64,000 nt of DNA from Candidatus Manganitrophus sp. (GTDB lineage: Bacteria > Nitrospirota > Nitrospiria > SBBL01 > Manganitrophaceae): positions 434,001 to 498,000 of the forward strand of contig CP114561.1 in assembly GCA_028865235.1 (NCBI GenBank), in the 5' to 3' direction. A program made the position numbers and the translations under genes. Positions within the stretch are counted from its first letter, which is position 1. The number at the start of each line of letters is the position of its first letter. Positions 38,956-48,551 of the stretch are shown here, one piece after another. Below the pieces are notes generated by a model. It saw only the letters and a program-made list of their open reading frames with translations, was not told the origin of the DNA and searched no databases.

Positions 38956-41609
38956 TAACTGTTCGCCGCCAAGGGCTGATCGCTTTGGTATTCACCGAAC
39001 GAAAGCCGGAAACCCCCTTCTGCGTCGAGGGTGATCCGGAGCTTGTCCGGCAGCGGCCCCCCCGATCCGCTCCAGGATCTCGGTCGAGATCTTCGGCAAC
39101 AGCGTCCCCTGGAGAATGTGATCGACGTTCCGCGCCCCGGTCTCCACCTCGGTGCAGCGCTGGACGATCTGCTCCACCACCGACGGATCGTACTCGAGCA
39201 CCATCCGCTGGCTCTCCATCAGCCGCGCCCCGACCTGGCGGAGCTTCAACTCGACGATCCCCTTCATGGCGGTCGCGTCGATCGGATAATAGGGAACAAC
39301 GGTCATCCGCGCGAGCAGCGCCGGCTTGAAATGTTTGCTCAACACCGGCCGGATGGCGCTGCTGAGATCGTCCACCGCCGGCCGGTTGCCGTCGGCGCAC
39401 GACTCCATGATGATGTCGGTGGCGAGGTTGCTGGTCAGGAGGATGATCGTGTTCTTGAAGTCGATCACGCGCCCCTCGCCGTCGGAGAGCATGCCCTTGT
39501 CGAAGACCTGATAGAAGAGGTTCAGCACGTCGGGGTCGGCCTTCTCGACCTCGTCGAGGAGCACGACCGAGTAAGGACGCTGGCGCACCGCTTCGGTGAG
39601 CATGCCGCCCTCGCCGTAGCCGACGTAGCCCGGAGGCGAGCCGATCAGGCGCGAGACGGTGTGCTTCTCCTGGAACTCGGACATGTTGATCGTGACCATG
39701 AACCGCTCGCCGCCGAAGAGCAGATCGGCCAGCGCCAGCGCCGTCTCGGTCTTCCCGACGCCGCACGGTCCGACGAGAAGGAACACCCCCATCGGCGCCC
39801 GCGGATTTCCGAGCCCCGCCTTGGCGGCCCGGATTCCCCTGGCGATCGAGTCGATGGCGTGGTCCTGCCCTTTGATCCGCTTGCTCATCCGGTCATTTAA
39901 TTCGAGGACCGACCGGGCCTCGTCCTGGACCATCTTGCCCACCGGGATGCCGGTCCAGTCGGCGATCACCTTGGCAATGACGTCCGAATCGACTTCGACC
40001 TTGATCAGCGGATCATTTCCCTGAATCTTCGCCAACGCCTCTTTGGCCGCCTTGAGCTCTTTCTGCAGCGGCTCCCGCGCCGACGCATTCGTCTCCGCCG
40101 ACAGTTTCTCGCGAAGCCCCTTCACCTGCTCGGCCGCTTCCTTTTCTTCTTTCCAACGTTTCTCCAGCTGGGACAATTCGTCCCGAAGCCCTGCGATCTC
40201 CTCGTCCACCTCTTGGACCCGGACCGGGTCGATCTCGGCGCCCCGCCGCCATGTCGCGCTGATAGGCCCCCCGCTCTCGCTCCAGGACCTGAATCCGCCG
40301 CTCGGTGTCTTCGAGGTGGCTCGGCCGGTTGGTCATCCCGATCTTCACGCGGGCCGCGGCGGTGTCGAGGAGGTCGACGGCCTTGTCGGGAAGCTGCCGG
40401 CCGGAGATGTACCGGCTCGACATCTTCGCCGCCGCCACCACGGCGTCGTCGAGGATCGGAACCTTGTGCGACGCTTCGTAGTTTTCCCGCAGTCCGCGGA
40501 GCATGACGACCGCTCCCTCCTCCGACGGCTCGTCGAGCCTGACCAGCTGGAAGCGGCGCGCCAGCGCGGCGTCCTTCTCGAAATATTTCTTGTACTCCGA
40601 CCAGGTGGTCGCGGCAATCGTGCGCAGCTCGCCGCGGGCCAGCGCCGGCTTCAGCAGGTTGGCCGCGTCGCTCATCCCCGCCGCCCCGCCGGCGCCGATC
40701 AGCGTATGCGCTTCGTCGATGAAGAGGATGATCGGCTTCGGCGAGGCCTTCACCTCGTTGATGACCGACTTGAGACGGTTCTCGAACTCGCCCTTCACGC
40801 CGGCGCCGGCCTGCAGCAGCCCCATGTCGAGGCCGAGGATCTCGACGCCCTTCAGCATGTCGGGGACGTCGCCCTGGACGATCTTCAGCGCCAGCCCCTC
40901 GACGACGGCGGTTTTCCCGACGCCCGCCTCGCCGACGACGATCGGGTTGTTCTTCCGGCGACGGGCCAGGATGTCGACCATCTGGCGGATCTCGGCGATC
41001 GCGGCCGAAGACCGGATCGATCTCCTCGCTGCGGGCCCGCGCCGTAAAATCGATCGTGAACCGGCCGAGCGCCGTCTCTTCTCCACGCGACGCCGCCCCG
41101 GTTGTTCCCCCTTCTTTCGGCCGCTCGGCCGCCTGCTCCGAAGAGCCGGTGGTGATTTCGGAAAACTTCCGCTTCAGCTCATCGGGACGGATCGCCTCCA
41201 ATAACTCGACCGCCTCGTCCAAGCCATACCGGCTCGGATTTCCGAGCAACGCCGCAAGCAGCGCCCCGGAGCGGATCTCGCTTAAACCTAAATCGATCGA
41301 TCCGATCAGCCACGCCTCTTCCACCCACTCCAGGAGCGTCGGGGAGAAGACCGGCTTTCCGGCGTTGCCGCTGCGAAGGCTCTCCATCTCCCGCTGAAGC
41401 GTTTTCTGAAGACGGGAAGGCTCGATCCCGAAATGTCTTAAGATCGTCTGGATATCGGCCGCCGGGTCCTCCGCCATCTGCATCAGCAGATGGGGAACGC
41501 CGACTTCATAATGGCTGCGCGAGACGCAAAGCCCCGCCGCCGCCTCCAGGGAACGGGTGGAGAAACGGTTCAAACGCCGAAGCAAAGATTTGATATCGAC
41601 ACCGATCAT
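38955..41609 (-). CDS. clpV: T6SS sheath-recycling ATPase ClpV (TssH), three frameshifts
   Basis: About 883 residues. ATG 41609 has AAGGAGAT upstream. N-domain (SLEAAAGLCVSRSHYEVGV), then first AAA+ with VVGEAGVGKTAVVEG and FIDEAHTLIGAGG, a coiled-coil middle region (LEKRWKEEKEAAEQVKGL), second AAA+ with LLVGPCGVGKTETAL and VLLDEVEKADPDVLNLF, and a short C-terminus. One extra base each is present near 40997, 40240-40244 and in the C7 run at 39057-39063. Removing these restores VFGRDAEIRQM, DMAAGAEIDPV and ERIGGPLPDKLRITLD. It disassembles contracted TssB-TssC sheath in the cytoplasm. Confidence 0.93.
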
Positions 41610-41625
41610 AATTATCTCCTTATCT

Positions 41626-41697
41626 GTAGGGGCGGACATGCGTGTCCGCCCGGGTCTTGCGATTTACCGTAAGTAATCTATGAGGGTGCGCCCCTAC
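41626..41697. repeat. TGTAGGGGCG-type palindromic element
   Basis: Starts GTAGGGGCGGACATGCG (inner hairpin GGGGCGGACA-tgcg-TGTCCGCCC) and ends GGTGCGCCCCTAC. The TssG stop codon (TAG, reverse of 41694-41696) is the TAG of the element end. It lies between tssG and clpV. Confidence 0.7.
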
Positions 41698-42728
41698 GCG
41701 GCCGCCGCTCTCTCCAACACCACCGATTTCGCCCGCCCATCTTCGAATTTTTCCGTCGGGAGCCAGGTGGTCCAGCCGAGCCGGCCGCCCCCTTCACTCT
41801 TTAATTGAAGCGGCAAGATCTCTTCCCCATGCACCTGCAATTCGATGTCGAACTCCAGCGGGTCGTTCAAGAAGAGGACAATCAGCGCATTCAACATCCG
41901 GAACGATTCTCCGTCGGGAAGAAACGATAAATAGGCGTCATACCGCATTGGGCCGAGCGCCACCCGGAATTGCGCGCTTCGGCTCAAGACCTTCTCCCCG
42001 AGCGAAGCGTCGACGCCGAGCCGGTTGTTCCCCATTCCCAACCGAATCCGCTGCTCCGGTTGAATCGTGACCCACCGGGCCACCCATTGGACGACATGGA
42101 CCGGAATCCCGCCGAAGAAATCGCTGACCATTCCCTCCAGCGCGGCGGCGGAGCGGGGCTTCTGCGTCAGAAGCCCGGCATACCGGATCAAACGGGCGGC
42201 CGGAATCCCGACCCGATCGGTCAGCCCGGCGGTGCCGAGGCCGATGAAGCCGAACATCCGCCGGGAGAAGGCGTCTTTCCCCTCCCCTTCGAACTGGATA
42301 TGATACCTGTATTTCTCCCAGCAGCGGTAGAAAAGGGAAATCAGTCGATGATGAAAAAGATCGATAAAGGCCCGGACCGGATCTTCCTCGGGGTCCCTTC
42401 GAAGCATCTCCTCCGTGTAAAAGACCGGCAAGGGAGAGGTGCTTCCATACAAACCGAGAAAGCTCGTTGTGATCCGAACGCGCGCCGGCTGATCGTCGAT
42501 CGCCGGGATCTCCTCCACCGAAACCACATCGGAGGGGGGAAAGCCGAGCGACGCATCGGGCCGGAACCGGAGGATCTCCCCCGACGCCGGCCCCTCGCCC
42601 CCCACGCGCGCCCGCGGCGTGTGGTACCGCTCCAGCAGCCGGACGAGCTGGAAGAACGAATACCGCTCGGCCTCCTCAAAAGGCCGCCCTTCTAAAGGGC
42701 CATCTGTCGACCGATCCTCGGCGGCCAT
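41694..42728 (-). CDS. tssG: T6SS baseplate protein TssG
   Basis: 344 residues. Family features: RYSFFQLVRLLER near the N-terminus, LRFRPDASLGFPPSDVVSVE, FLGLYGSTSPLPVFYTE and LIRYAGLLTQKPRSAAALEG. TssG with TssF, TssE and TssK forms the baseplate wedge. ATG 42728 overlaps the end of tssF by 37 bases, so the two are translationally coupled. Its stop falls inside the following repeat. Confidence 0.93.
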   Translation of the reverse strand: MAAEDRSTDGPLEGRPFEEAERYSFFQLVRLLERYHTPRARVGGEGPASGEILRFRPDASLGFPPSDVVSVEEIPAIDDQPARVRITTSFLGLYGSTSPLPVFYTEEMLRRDPEEDPVRAFIDLFHHRLISLFYRCWEKYRYHIQFEGEGKDAFSRRMFGFIGLGTAGLTDRVGIPAARLIRYAGLLTQKPRSAAALEGMVSDFFGGIPVHVVQWVARWVTIQPEQRIRLGMGNNRLGVDASLGEKVLSRSAQFRVALGPMRYDAYLSFLPDGESFRMLNALIVLFLNDPLEFDIELQVHGEEILPLQLKSEGGGRLGWTTWLPTEKFEDGRAKSVVLERAAAA

Positions 42729-44451
42729 GAATAGACCTCTCCTTGTTGAACCCCCTTCACCGTCAACCGGCTGAAGGAATTAAGGGAGACGTAAAGCGAC
42801 AAAAACTCGTTCAACACCGTCGCGAAAAGGAAAAGATCCCCCTCTCCGGCAAAGTGATCCTCCTTCATGGAAAGAGAGGTCGCGATCCCCCGCACCGGCG
42901 CGCCGCGGAAGAGGAGATCCTCCCCCCGGTTCTCGATTCCGATGATTCCTTCCAGCCGGCGCTCATTGGCCCGGCCCGCCTGCCGGTCGTAGAGCGACGG
43001 GAAATTATAGAGCTCCAAAATCCCCCGCAGCGCTTCGACGCTGGCGAGAGAGGTATAGTTGAGCGAAAGATGCGAGATCAGCCGCCAATAGAGATCCCCC
43101 CCACCGGGGGCCGGATCGCCGGGGTCACCTTGGTAATATTCCGAAACCGGGCGAACTCCGGCGAGCGGTCGGTCGGGACCTGGATGTCTCCCACCCGGAG
43201 CTTGCCGGGAAGCGCGCGGTTCGTGCAGGTGAGGTGGAAAACGACCGTCTCGGTCGGCGGCACCACCGTCGTCTGCTCCCCATTCACAAACGAAACGGAG
43301 GTGTCGGTTCCGTCCCCCACCACCGCCCCCCGAAGCCGCGTTTGATAATAGGTGAGCCGGCGCCCCGCGGGACCGAGGTGATGCTGGAAGGAGACGAACG
43401 GCGGGTACTCCTGCTCCTCCGCCGTCCCCCGGACCCATCCGACCGACCGGTCGACCGAATAGGTCTCATACTGGATCGGACTCGCCCCTGCGGGCCGGAT
43501 CGGATATTCAACCCGCTGATGGTTGATCCGGATCGGATCGGATTCCATTTGAAAAAGATTGACCACCGGGGTGCAGAAGAGGCGGACATTCTCCCGGGTG
43601 ATGTGAAGCGAAGCGGCCGGCGGCTGCGAGAAGACGAAGTCGATCTCAAACGCCTCCCCCTTCATCGTTTTGGTCACCGGAAGAAGACCGGTCAAGGTCG
43701 TAAAGAGGAACTTCTCCGGAAAGGTAAAGTACTCCTGGAGGTATCGGTAGCCGTCGAACGCTCCTTTAGGATAAGGAAGAAGCGCCTCCTCCTCGGAAAA
43801 TCCCCCCGCCTCGATCCGGCCGGGAGGAAGGGTGCTTTCTTGAGAAGGTTTGCCCTGAACGATGGCGCGAACGCGAACCTCGGAAACATACCGGCAAAGC
43901 CAAAGATAAAGGGTGTAGGCCGGGTCGCCGTGGAGGAAAAATCGAAGGGTCTCCAGCCGAACCTGCGAGAGGGTCGTTCCCGGGCTCAGTTTGAATCGAA
44001 GACGCAAGGCCGATCGTCCGTCGGGCAAGGTCTGGACAAGCGCCTCCTCCATGCTGAAAGGATAGAGATCGAGGTCAAAAGCGGTGCGGAATCGACAGGG
44101 AATCCCTTCGACCGGAAGGGAGGCGACTTCGGTCCCGCGCGGGACCGGTTGCCGCTCCCGGACCGCCCCGGTGATCGGGGTAAACTCGACGATCGACATC
44201 GACGGAATCGGCCGCAGATAGTGCGGCCACATGAGGCTCATGAGCGCATGAATCAGCTCGGGGAATTCATCATCGAGCTTCTGGCGAATCCGGCCGGTCA
44301 GAAAGGCAAATCCTTCCAGCAGCCGCTCCACATCGGGATCGCTCCCCCGGTCGGCCAGGAAGGGGGCCGCCGCCGGATACGCCCGGGCAAACTCCCGCCC
44401 CATCTCCCGGAGGAAGGTCAGCTCGTCTTGGTAATATTTGTTGAAGGCCAT
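42692..44451 (-). CDS. tssF: T6SS baseplate protein TssF (frameshifted)
   Basis: About 586 residues after restoring one C in the C7 run at 43096-43102, which rejoins RPPVGGG to DLYWRLISHLSLNYTSL. The start MAFNKYYQDELTFLREMGR and SDPDVERLLEGFAFLTGRI are typical. Further on, RFRTAFDLDLYP and AFEIDFVFSQPP. Baseplate subunit; interacts with TssG. Confidence 0.94.
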
Positions 44452-44459
44452 GGAGGTCC

Positions 44460-44801
44460 TTAACTCAGACTTAGAATCGTTACCTCAGCCTGATCGGTTC
44501 CGGGATGGCCGCCGAACATCACCTTGGAGGGGTGTCCCTCGACCTTGATGTAGTACGAATCGTTCGGGCCGATCTTGTTCTGCACCGACCAGGCGGTGTA
44601 TTCGACGCCGCTCACCTCGGCCTTAATCCCCTGCGTCGCGTATTCAAGCACGCTCTTCTCGGGAAGCTGGCCTTTCGGTCCGACCAGATGATGGGAAATC
44701 TTTCCCTCGCCGCTCACGCCGAACATCACCCCCTGCCACTCTCCCTCGCGCGGCCCCACCTCAAACCACTGCCCAATATAGGGATGGCCGGTTGCGCTCA
44801 A
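44460..44801 (-). CDS. Small protein of unknown function in the T6SS operon
   Basis: 113 residues from a TTG at 44801, which overlaps the TGA of the next upstream gene as TTGA. Soluble, beta-rich: GHPYIGQWFEVGPREGEW, EYTAWSVQNKIGPNDSYY, MFGGHPGTDQAEVTILSL. No family recognised. It is a strict member of the tssE-tssF stretch. The upstream open frame to 44864 belongs to the neighbouring gene's sequence. Confidence 0.55.
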   Translation of the reverse strand: MSATGHPYIGQWFEVGPREGEWQGVMFGVSGEGKISHHLVGPKGQLPEKSVLEYATQGIKAEVSGVEYTAWSVQNKIGPNDSYYIKVEGHPSKVMFGGHPGTDQAEVTILSLS

Positions 44802-45248
44802 CCGGAAGTCCCCGTCGGGCCTTCCGGTTTTTTCAGAAAGGACGCCGCAATTTTCGCGGCCCAACCGGCATCGGCGGACGAAAGAAACCGGAGTCCCCGC
44901 ATCAACGTCGGCATCGAATCGGTCTCGGGAACCGTGTCCAAGCTGAGGCAGAGAATCGGGAAGCCGGCCCCCGACGATCCCGCACCATCGCGATCACCAG
45001 CGACAAGCCGTAACGATACCGCGCCGACCGGAAATCTTCCGCTCTTCCGGCGACCAGCCAGAGATCGGCTTGCGTTGGGTCTTGAAGCGTGGTGCCGAGA
45101 TCATACCAGGCCATCTTCTCCAAATCATCGATCCAAAGGGAGCCGCTCACCTGCAATCCCACGGTGGTCAGCGCCTTTAAAGCACCTTCAGGTTGGGGCG
45201 CTTCTTTTCCCGCCGGCAACCAGGTTACCCATACTTTTTCCCGGCCAT
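44798..45248 (-). CDS. Unknown protein of the T6SS operon (two frameshifts)
   Basis: About 150 residues when two single bases are restored, one near 45243 and one in the C5 run at 44968-44972. This uses the ATG at 45248, which has a near-perfect AGGAGGTGG upstream, and gives MAREKVWVTWLPAGKEAPQP. Later segments: GLQVSGSLWIDDLEKMAWYD, ADLWLVAGRAEDFRSARYRY and FPILCLSLDTVPETD. Alternating strand-helix hydrophobicity suggests a Rossmann-like alpha/beta protein. No family recognised. It is translationally coupled to the small protein downstream. Confidence 0.55.
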
Positions 45249-45278
45249 TGTTCCACCTCCTTGCGATGATTGCCGCCC

Positions 45279-45695
45279 CTACCCCCGGATTTCGATCTGT
45301 CCCGTCGGCGTCACCGCCGTTTCGAACCAGACAGAGGCCTCATCCCGCTCGGTCACCAGCTCGGCCGTAATTTCGAATCGGATGTTCGTCGCGATGTCCT
45401 GCGAAGGGACATAAGTCACCGTGACGTTTCTGAGACGCGGCTCGAACTTTTCGATCGAATTGCGGATTCCCCGCTGGACCACCTCGACCATCTCCGGCAG
45501 GTTCTGGATAAACTCCGTCACATCTGGCATGCCATACTCGGGCTGGGTCAACGAATGGCCCTGCTTAGTATTGAGCATATTCCGGAGATGACGCAAGATG
45601 GAGTCGGCCAGCTCCTGCGTATTCTCCTCGACGGTTAACGGGCGGTACCCTGTTGGATCGGCCAGCCGCTCCAACAGGGACCTTTCACGCGCCAT
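45279..45695 (-). CDS. tssE: T6SS baseplate protein TssE (gp25-like)
   Basis: 138 residues, GPW/gp25 family: SLLERLADPTG, then YGMPDVTEFIQNLPEMVEVV and a C-terminal NIRFEITAEL. Phage T4 gp25 homologue that joins the baseplate to the sheath. It begins 11 bases after hcp stops and precedes the unknown gene pair by 30 bases. Confidence 0.93.
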   Translation of the reverse strand: MARERSLLERLADPTGYRPLTVEENTQELADSILRHLRNMLNTKQGHSLTQPEYGMPDVTEFIQNLPEMVEVVQRGIRNSIEKFEPRLRNVTVTYVPSQDIATNIRFEITAELVTERDEASVWFETAVTPTGQIEIRG

Positions 45696-45706
45696 TTCTT
45701 AAACCT

Positions 45707-46201
45707 CTACTCGATCGGAACCACCCAATCGTCCTGCGCTTCGGTCTTGTCGATCTCATGCCGCCAAGAGGCCTTTCTGTAGGTGAAGGCCAGCTCTTCC
45801 ATATGACCGTAAGAAGACATCGATTTGTCGAGGCAGTTCGGCATCCAGGGCCGGATGGAGACCACGACGGCATCTTCCAGGGTGATCGTGAAGTATTGCT
45901 CCTCGGTCCCTTTCATGGAAACCCGGTAAAATTTGAGGGTCACGTTGGTCAGATGCTCCCCGGTGCAGAGGGCTTGATAGAGCATGGGAGAAGCTTTGTC
46001 GAATTCCTTGACGACCTTCATCGCGCCGTGGATGCGCTTTCCGGCGGACAGACCGGTTTGGATGTCGGTGGGGATGCGGATCTCATGGTCGAGGGCCTGG
46101 ACGAGGATCGTCCCTTCCCGTCCCTTCATGGTGCAGTTTCCTTTGATGTCCCCCTGCTTTTCTCCCTTCAGGGTCATGTGTGCTGGCATCGGCATGGTCA
46201 T
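45707..46201 (-). CDS. hcp: T6SS tube protein Hcp (TssD)
   Basis: 164 residues. Typical Hcp features: PAHMTLKGEKQGDIKG, ALDHEIRIPTDIQTG, HGAMKVVKEFDKASPML and KFYRVSMKGTEEQYFTITLE. Forms the hexameric inner tube. ATG 46201 has GGAGGAA only 2 bases upstream; the second Met at 46195 has better spacing (8 bases) and may be the true start. A sigma54-like promoter lies about 80 bases upstream. The 46202-46450 gap has no other feature. Confidence 0.95.
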   Translation of the reverse strand: MTMPMPAHMTLKGEKQGDIKGNCTMKGREGTILVQALDHEIRIPTDIQTGLSAGKRIHGAMKVVKEFDKASPMLYQALCTGEHLTNVTLKFYRVSMKGTEEQYFTITLEDAVVVSIRPWMPNCLDKSMSSYGHMEELAFTYRKASWRHEIDKTEAQDDWVVPIE

Positions 46202-46279
46202 TTCCTCCTTCGTTTAGTTGTGAGTGTCATTCCGTTGAGTGATTTTCAAACCCTCTTTCGAAACCCGATCGGCATCTAA

Positions 46280-46295
46280 TGCAAAGGGAATACCA
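46280..46295 (-). promoter_or_regulatory. Predicted sigma-54 promoter for hcp
   Basis: On the minus strand: TGGTATTCCCTTTGCA. GG and GC are 12 bases apart; the -12 half (TTTGCA) fits fully, the -24 half has TGGTA in place of TGGCA. GC to the first hcp ATG is 80 bases. Sigma54 control of T6SS hcp genes is known in other bacteria, and an FHA-sigma54 activator is encoded at 20894. Confidence 0.55.
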
Positions 46296-46450
46296 CTTCG
46301 GATCATCGATCAAAAAGAGGAGCGATGGCATTCAATCCGCCCTTTCCTCTATTCTGAGCGGGTCTTTCTTTTCGGGATCTTCGTTTTGAAGCGTCCCGCG
46401 CCGCTCCTTTTCTGTATTTCAAAATAGGATTCCGGTTTCCGGAAACCCCG

Positions 46451-47938
46451 TTATTTTTTATCGAGCTTCCCGACCAGCGAGAGGGTGAAGAAGGAGCCCA
46501 TATACTTGAAGTGCGGGCGGACCTTCATATCGACCTTATACCAACCCGGATCTCCCTCCACGTCGCTGACGGTGATTTCGGCCTGGCGCAAGGGCCGCCG
46601 TCCGCGGACCGCCGGATCGACGACGTCTTGATCGGAAACATACTGCCCGATCCACTTGTTCAGCTCCTTCTCCAGATCGACCCGCTCCTTCCAGCTTCCG
46701 ATCTGTTCGCGCTGTAGGACCTTCAGGTAATGGGCCATCCGGTTCATGATCATCATGTAGGGAAGCTGCGTGCCGAGCTTGTAGTTCGTCTCGGCCTCTT
46801 TTCCCTCTTTGCTCTGGCCGTAGTACTTCGGCTTCTGGCAGGAGTTGGCCGAGAAGAAGCAGGCGTTGTCGCTCCCCTTCCGCATCGCCAGTCCGATGAA
46901 TCCCTCCTCCGCCAGCTCGAACTCGCGCCGCTCGGAGATCAGGACCTCGGTCGGGATCTTGGTCTCGAGCGCCCCCATCGATTCGAAGGTGTGAACCGGG
47001 AGATCTTCCACCGCGCCGCCGCTGGTCGGCCCGATGACGTTGGGGCACCACCGGTACTTCGCAAAGCTGTCGGTGATCCGGGTCGCGAAAGCGAACGCCG
47101 TGTTCCCCCAAAGGTAGCTCTCGTGGCTCTTGCTGACATCCTCGGTATAGGTGAACGCCTTGACCGGATTGTTCTCCGGATGATACGGAAGCCGGAGTAG
47201 GAAACGGGGGAGGGTCAAGCCGACGTAGCGCGCATCCTCCGATTCGCGGAAAGAGTTCCACTTGATATACTGCGGCCCCTCGAAGATCGATTTAAGGTCT
47301 TTGAGGTTGGGAAGGCCGAGGAAGCTCTCCTGCCCGAAGAACTGCGGTCCCGCCGCCGCGATGAACGGCGCATGGGCCATCGCCCCGACGCTGGCGGCAT
47401 ATTGGAGGAGCTTCACATCCTGCGGGCCGGGCCCGAAATCGTAGTTGGCGATCATCGCCCCGACCGGCTTGCCTCCGAACGTGCCGTATTCGGCCGTGTA
47501 GACCAACTTATAGAGACCCGACTTCGTGATCTCCGGCGCGTCCTCGAAGTCGTTGAGAAGATCTTCCTTGGAGACGTTCAAGAGCTCGAACTTGATGTTC
47601 TCACGGAAGTTGGTCCGGTCGACCGCGAACTTCAGCCCCCGCCAGGCCGATTCGATCTTCTGGAAGGTCGGGTGATGCATGATGGCATCCACCTGGGACG
47701 ACAGCTTCCGGTCGATCTCGGCGATCATATCGTTGATGACCGTCTGGTGGACCTTCGCCCCTTTTCGATCGGGGGTCAAAAGCTCGGCGATAAACGCTTC
47801 CACGCCGCGCTTTGCGATCGAGTATCCCTCCTCGGAGGGTTTTAATTTCGTTTCCTGCAGGATGGTGTCGAGCAGAGAGGTCTCTCCCTCAGCTGTTTCA
47901 ACCGCCCCCGCCTGCTTCTCTTCTGTTTGTTCCGCCAT
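46451..47938 (-). CDS. tssC: T6SS contractile sheath large subunit TssC
   Basis: 495 residues. EvpB/VipB family: IDRKLSSQVDAIMHHPTFQK, WRGLKFAVDRTNFRENI, IANYDFGPGPQDVKLLQY, SYLWGNTAFAFATRITDSFA and the C-terminal HFKYMGSFFTLSLVGKLDK. Forms the sheath with TssB. It is the canonical partner for the gene at 48033 and contrasts with the fused paralogue at 27782. ATG 47938 lies 94 bases after tssB, a gap holding a palindrome. Confidence 0.97.
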   Translation of the reverse strand: MAEQTEEKQAGAVETAEGETSLLDTILQETKLKPSEEGYSIAKRGVEAFIAELLTPDRKGAKVHQTVINDMIAEIDRKLSSQVDAIMHHPTFQKIESAWRGLKFAVDRTNFRENIKFELLNVSKEDLLNDFEDAPEITKSGLYKLVYTAEYGTFGGKPVGAMIANYDFGPGPQDVKLLQYAASVGAMAHAPFIAAAGPQFFGQESFLGLPNLKDLKSIFEGPQYIKWNSFRESEDARYVGLTLPRFLLRLPYHPENNPVKAFTYTEDVSKSHESYLWGNTAFAFATRITDSFAKYRWCPNVIGPTSGGAVEDLPVHTFESMGALETKIPTEVLISERREFELAEEGFIGLAMRKGSDNACFFSANSCQKPKYYGQSKEGKEAETNYKLGTQLPYMMIMNRMAHYLKVLQREQIGSWKERVDLEKELNKWIGQYVSDQDVVDPAVRGRRPLRQAEITVSDVEGDPGWYKVDMKVRPHFKYMGSFFTLSLVGKLDKK

Positions 47939-47965
47939 GTTCTTGTCTCCTTATTTATTAAGAAA

Positions 47966-48026
47966 GCGATCAGCCATCAGCCGTCCGCTTTCAGCAAAAT
48001 ATTTCTTGAGCTGATTGCTGAACGCT
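47966..48026. repeat. Palindromic element between tssB and tssC
   Basis: AGCGATCAGCCATCAGC (47966-47982) pairs with GCTGATTGCTGAACGCT (48010-48026) at 15 of 17 positions around a 27-base loop. It is a different sequence from the TGTAGGGGCG family. No T-run follows. It may modulate tssC expression relative to tssB. Confidence 0.6.
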
Positions 48027-48032
48027 AAAAGC

Positions 48033-48517
48033 TTATTTGTCCCCACCCAATTCTTTGAGTAATTTTTCTCGGGCCGCCACATCGGAGATGAGGCCTTCGA
48101 TCTTCTTTCGAAAAGCCGGGATGTTTCCCAACGGTCCTTTGAGCGCCTGGAGCGCGGTTCGAAGCTGAAGAAGTTTGTTGAGCTCGGGGACCTGCTCCAC
48201 CACCGATTCAGGACCGAAGTCCTTCATCTTTTCGAATTTCAGGTTGACCGGAAGCTCCTCCCCTTCTTTCCCGGAGAGCTTATTGGCCACATTCAACGAG
48301 ATCTTCAGTTCCTGACTCCGCATGACCTCTTCAAAATTGTCCTTATCGATGTTGATCGGCTTCCGGTCTTCGAGAGCCGTCTCGTCGGACCGCAGCGTGT
48401 AATCCCCCATCATGAGCATCTTCAAGGGAAGCTCGACTTCCGCCTGCGCCCCCCCGTGGCCGGTTTGTAGACGATATTGACCCGTTCCTTCGGTGCTACG
48501 GATGATTCTTTTGCCAT
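48033..48517 (-). CDS. tssB: T6SS contractile sheath small subunit TssB (frameshifted)
   Basis: About 161 residues after restoring one C in the C7 run at 48449-48455. ATG 48517 with AAAGGAGA upstream gives MAKESSVAPKERVNIVYKP, then LPLKMLMMGDYTLRSDE, KPINIDKDNFEEVMRSQ and ESVVEQVPELNKLLQLRTAL. It pairs with TssC in the sheath. Confidence 0.94.
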
Positions 48518-48551
48518 TGGTTTTCTCCTTTGTGAATGAATGCCAAAATTT

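Noticed and set aside
43234..44463. Long open frame (409 codons) on the plus strand opposite tssF, with similar ones at 31908-33191 and 28112-29017
   Set aside because: They lie antisense to well-supported T6SS genes. High G+C leaves stop codons rare on the opposite strand, and the translations are Arg/Asp/His-rich with no recognisable domain.
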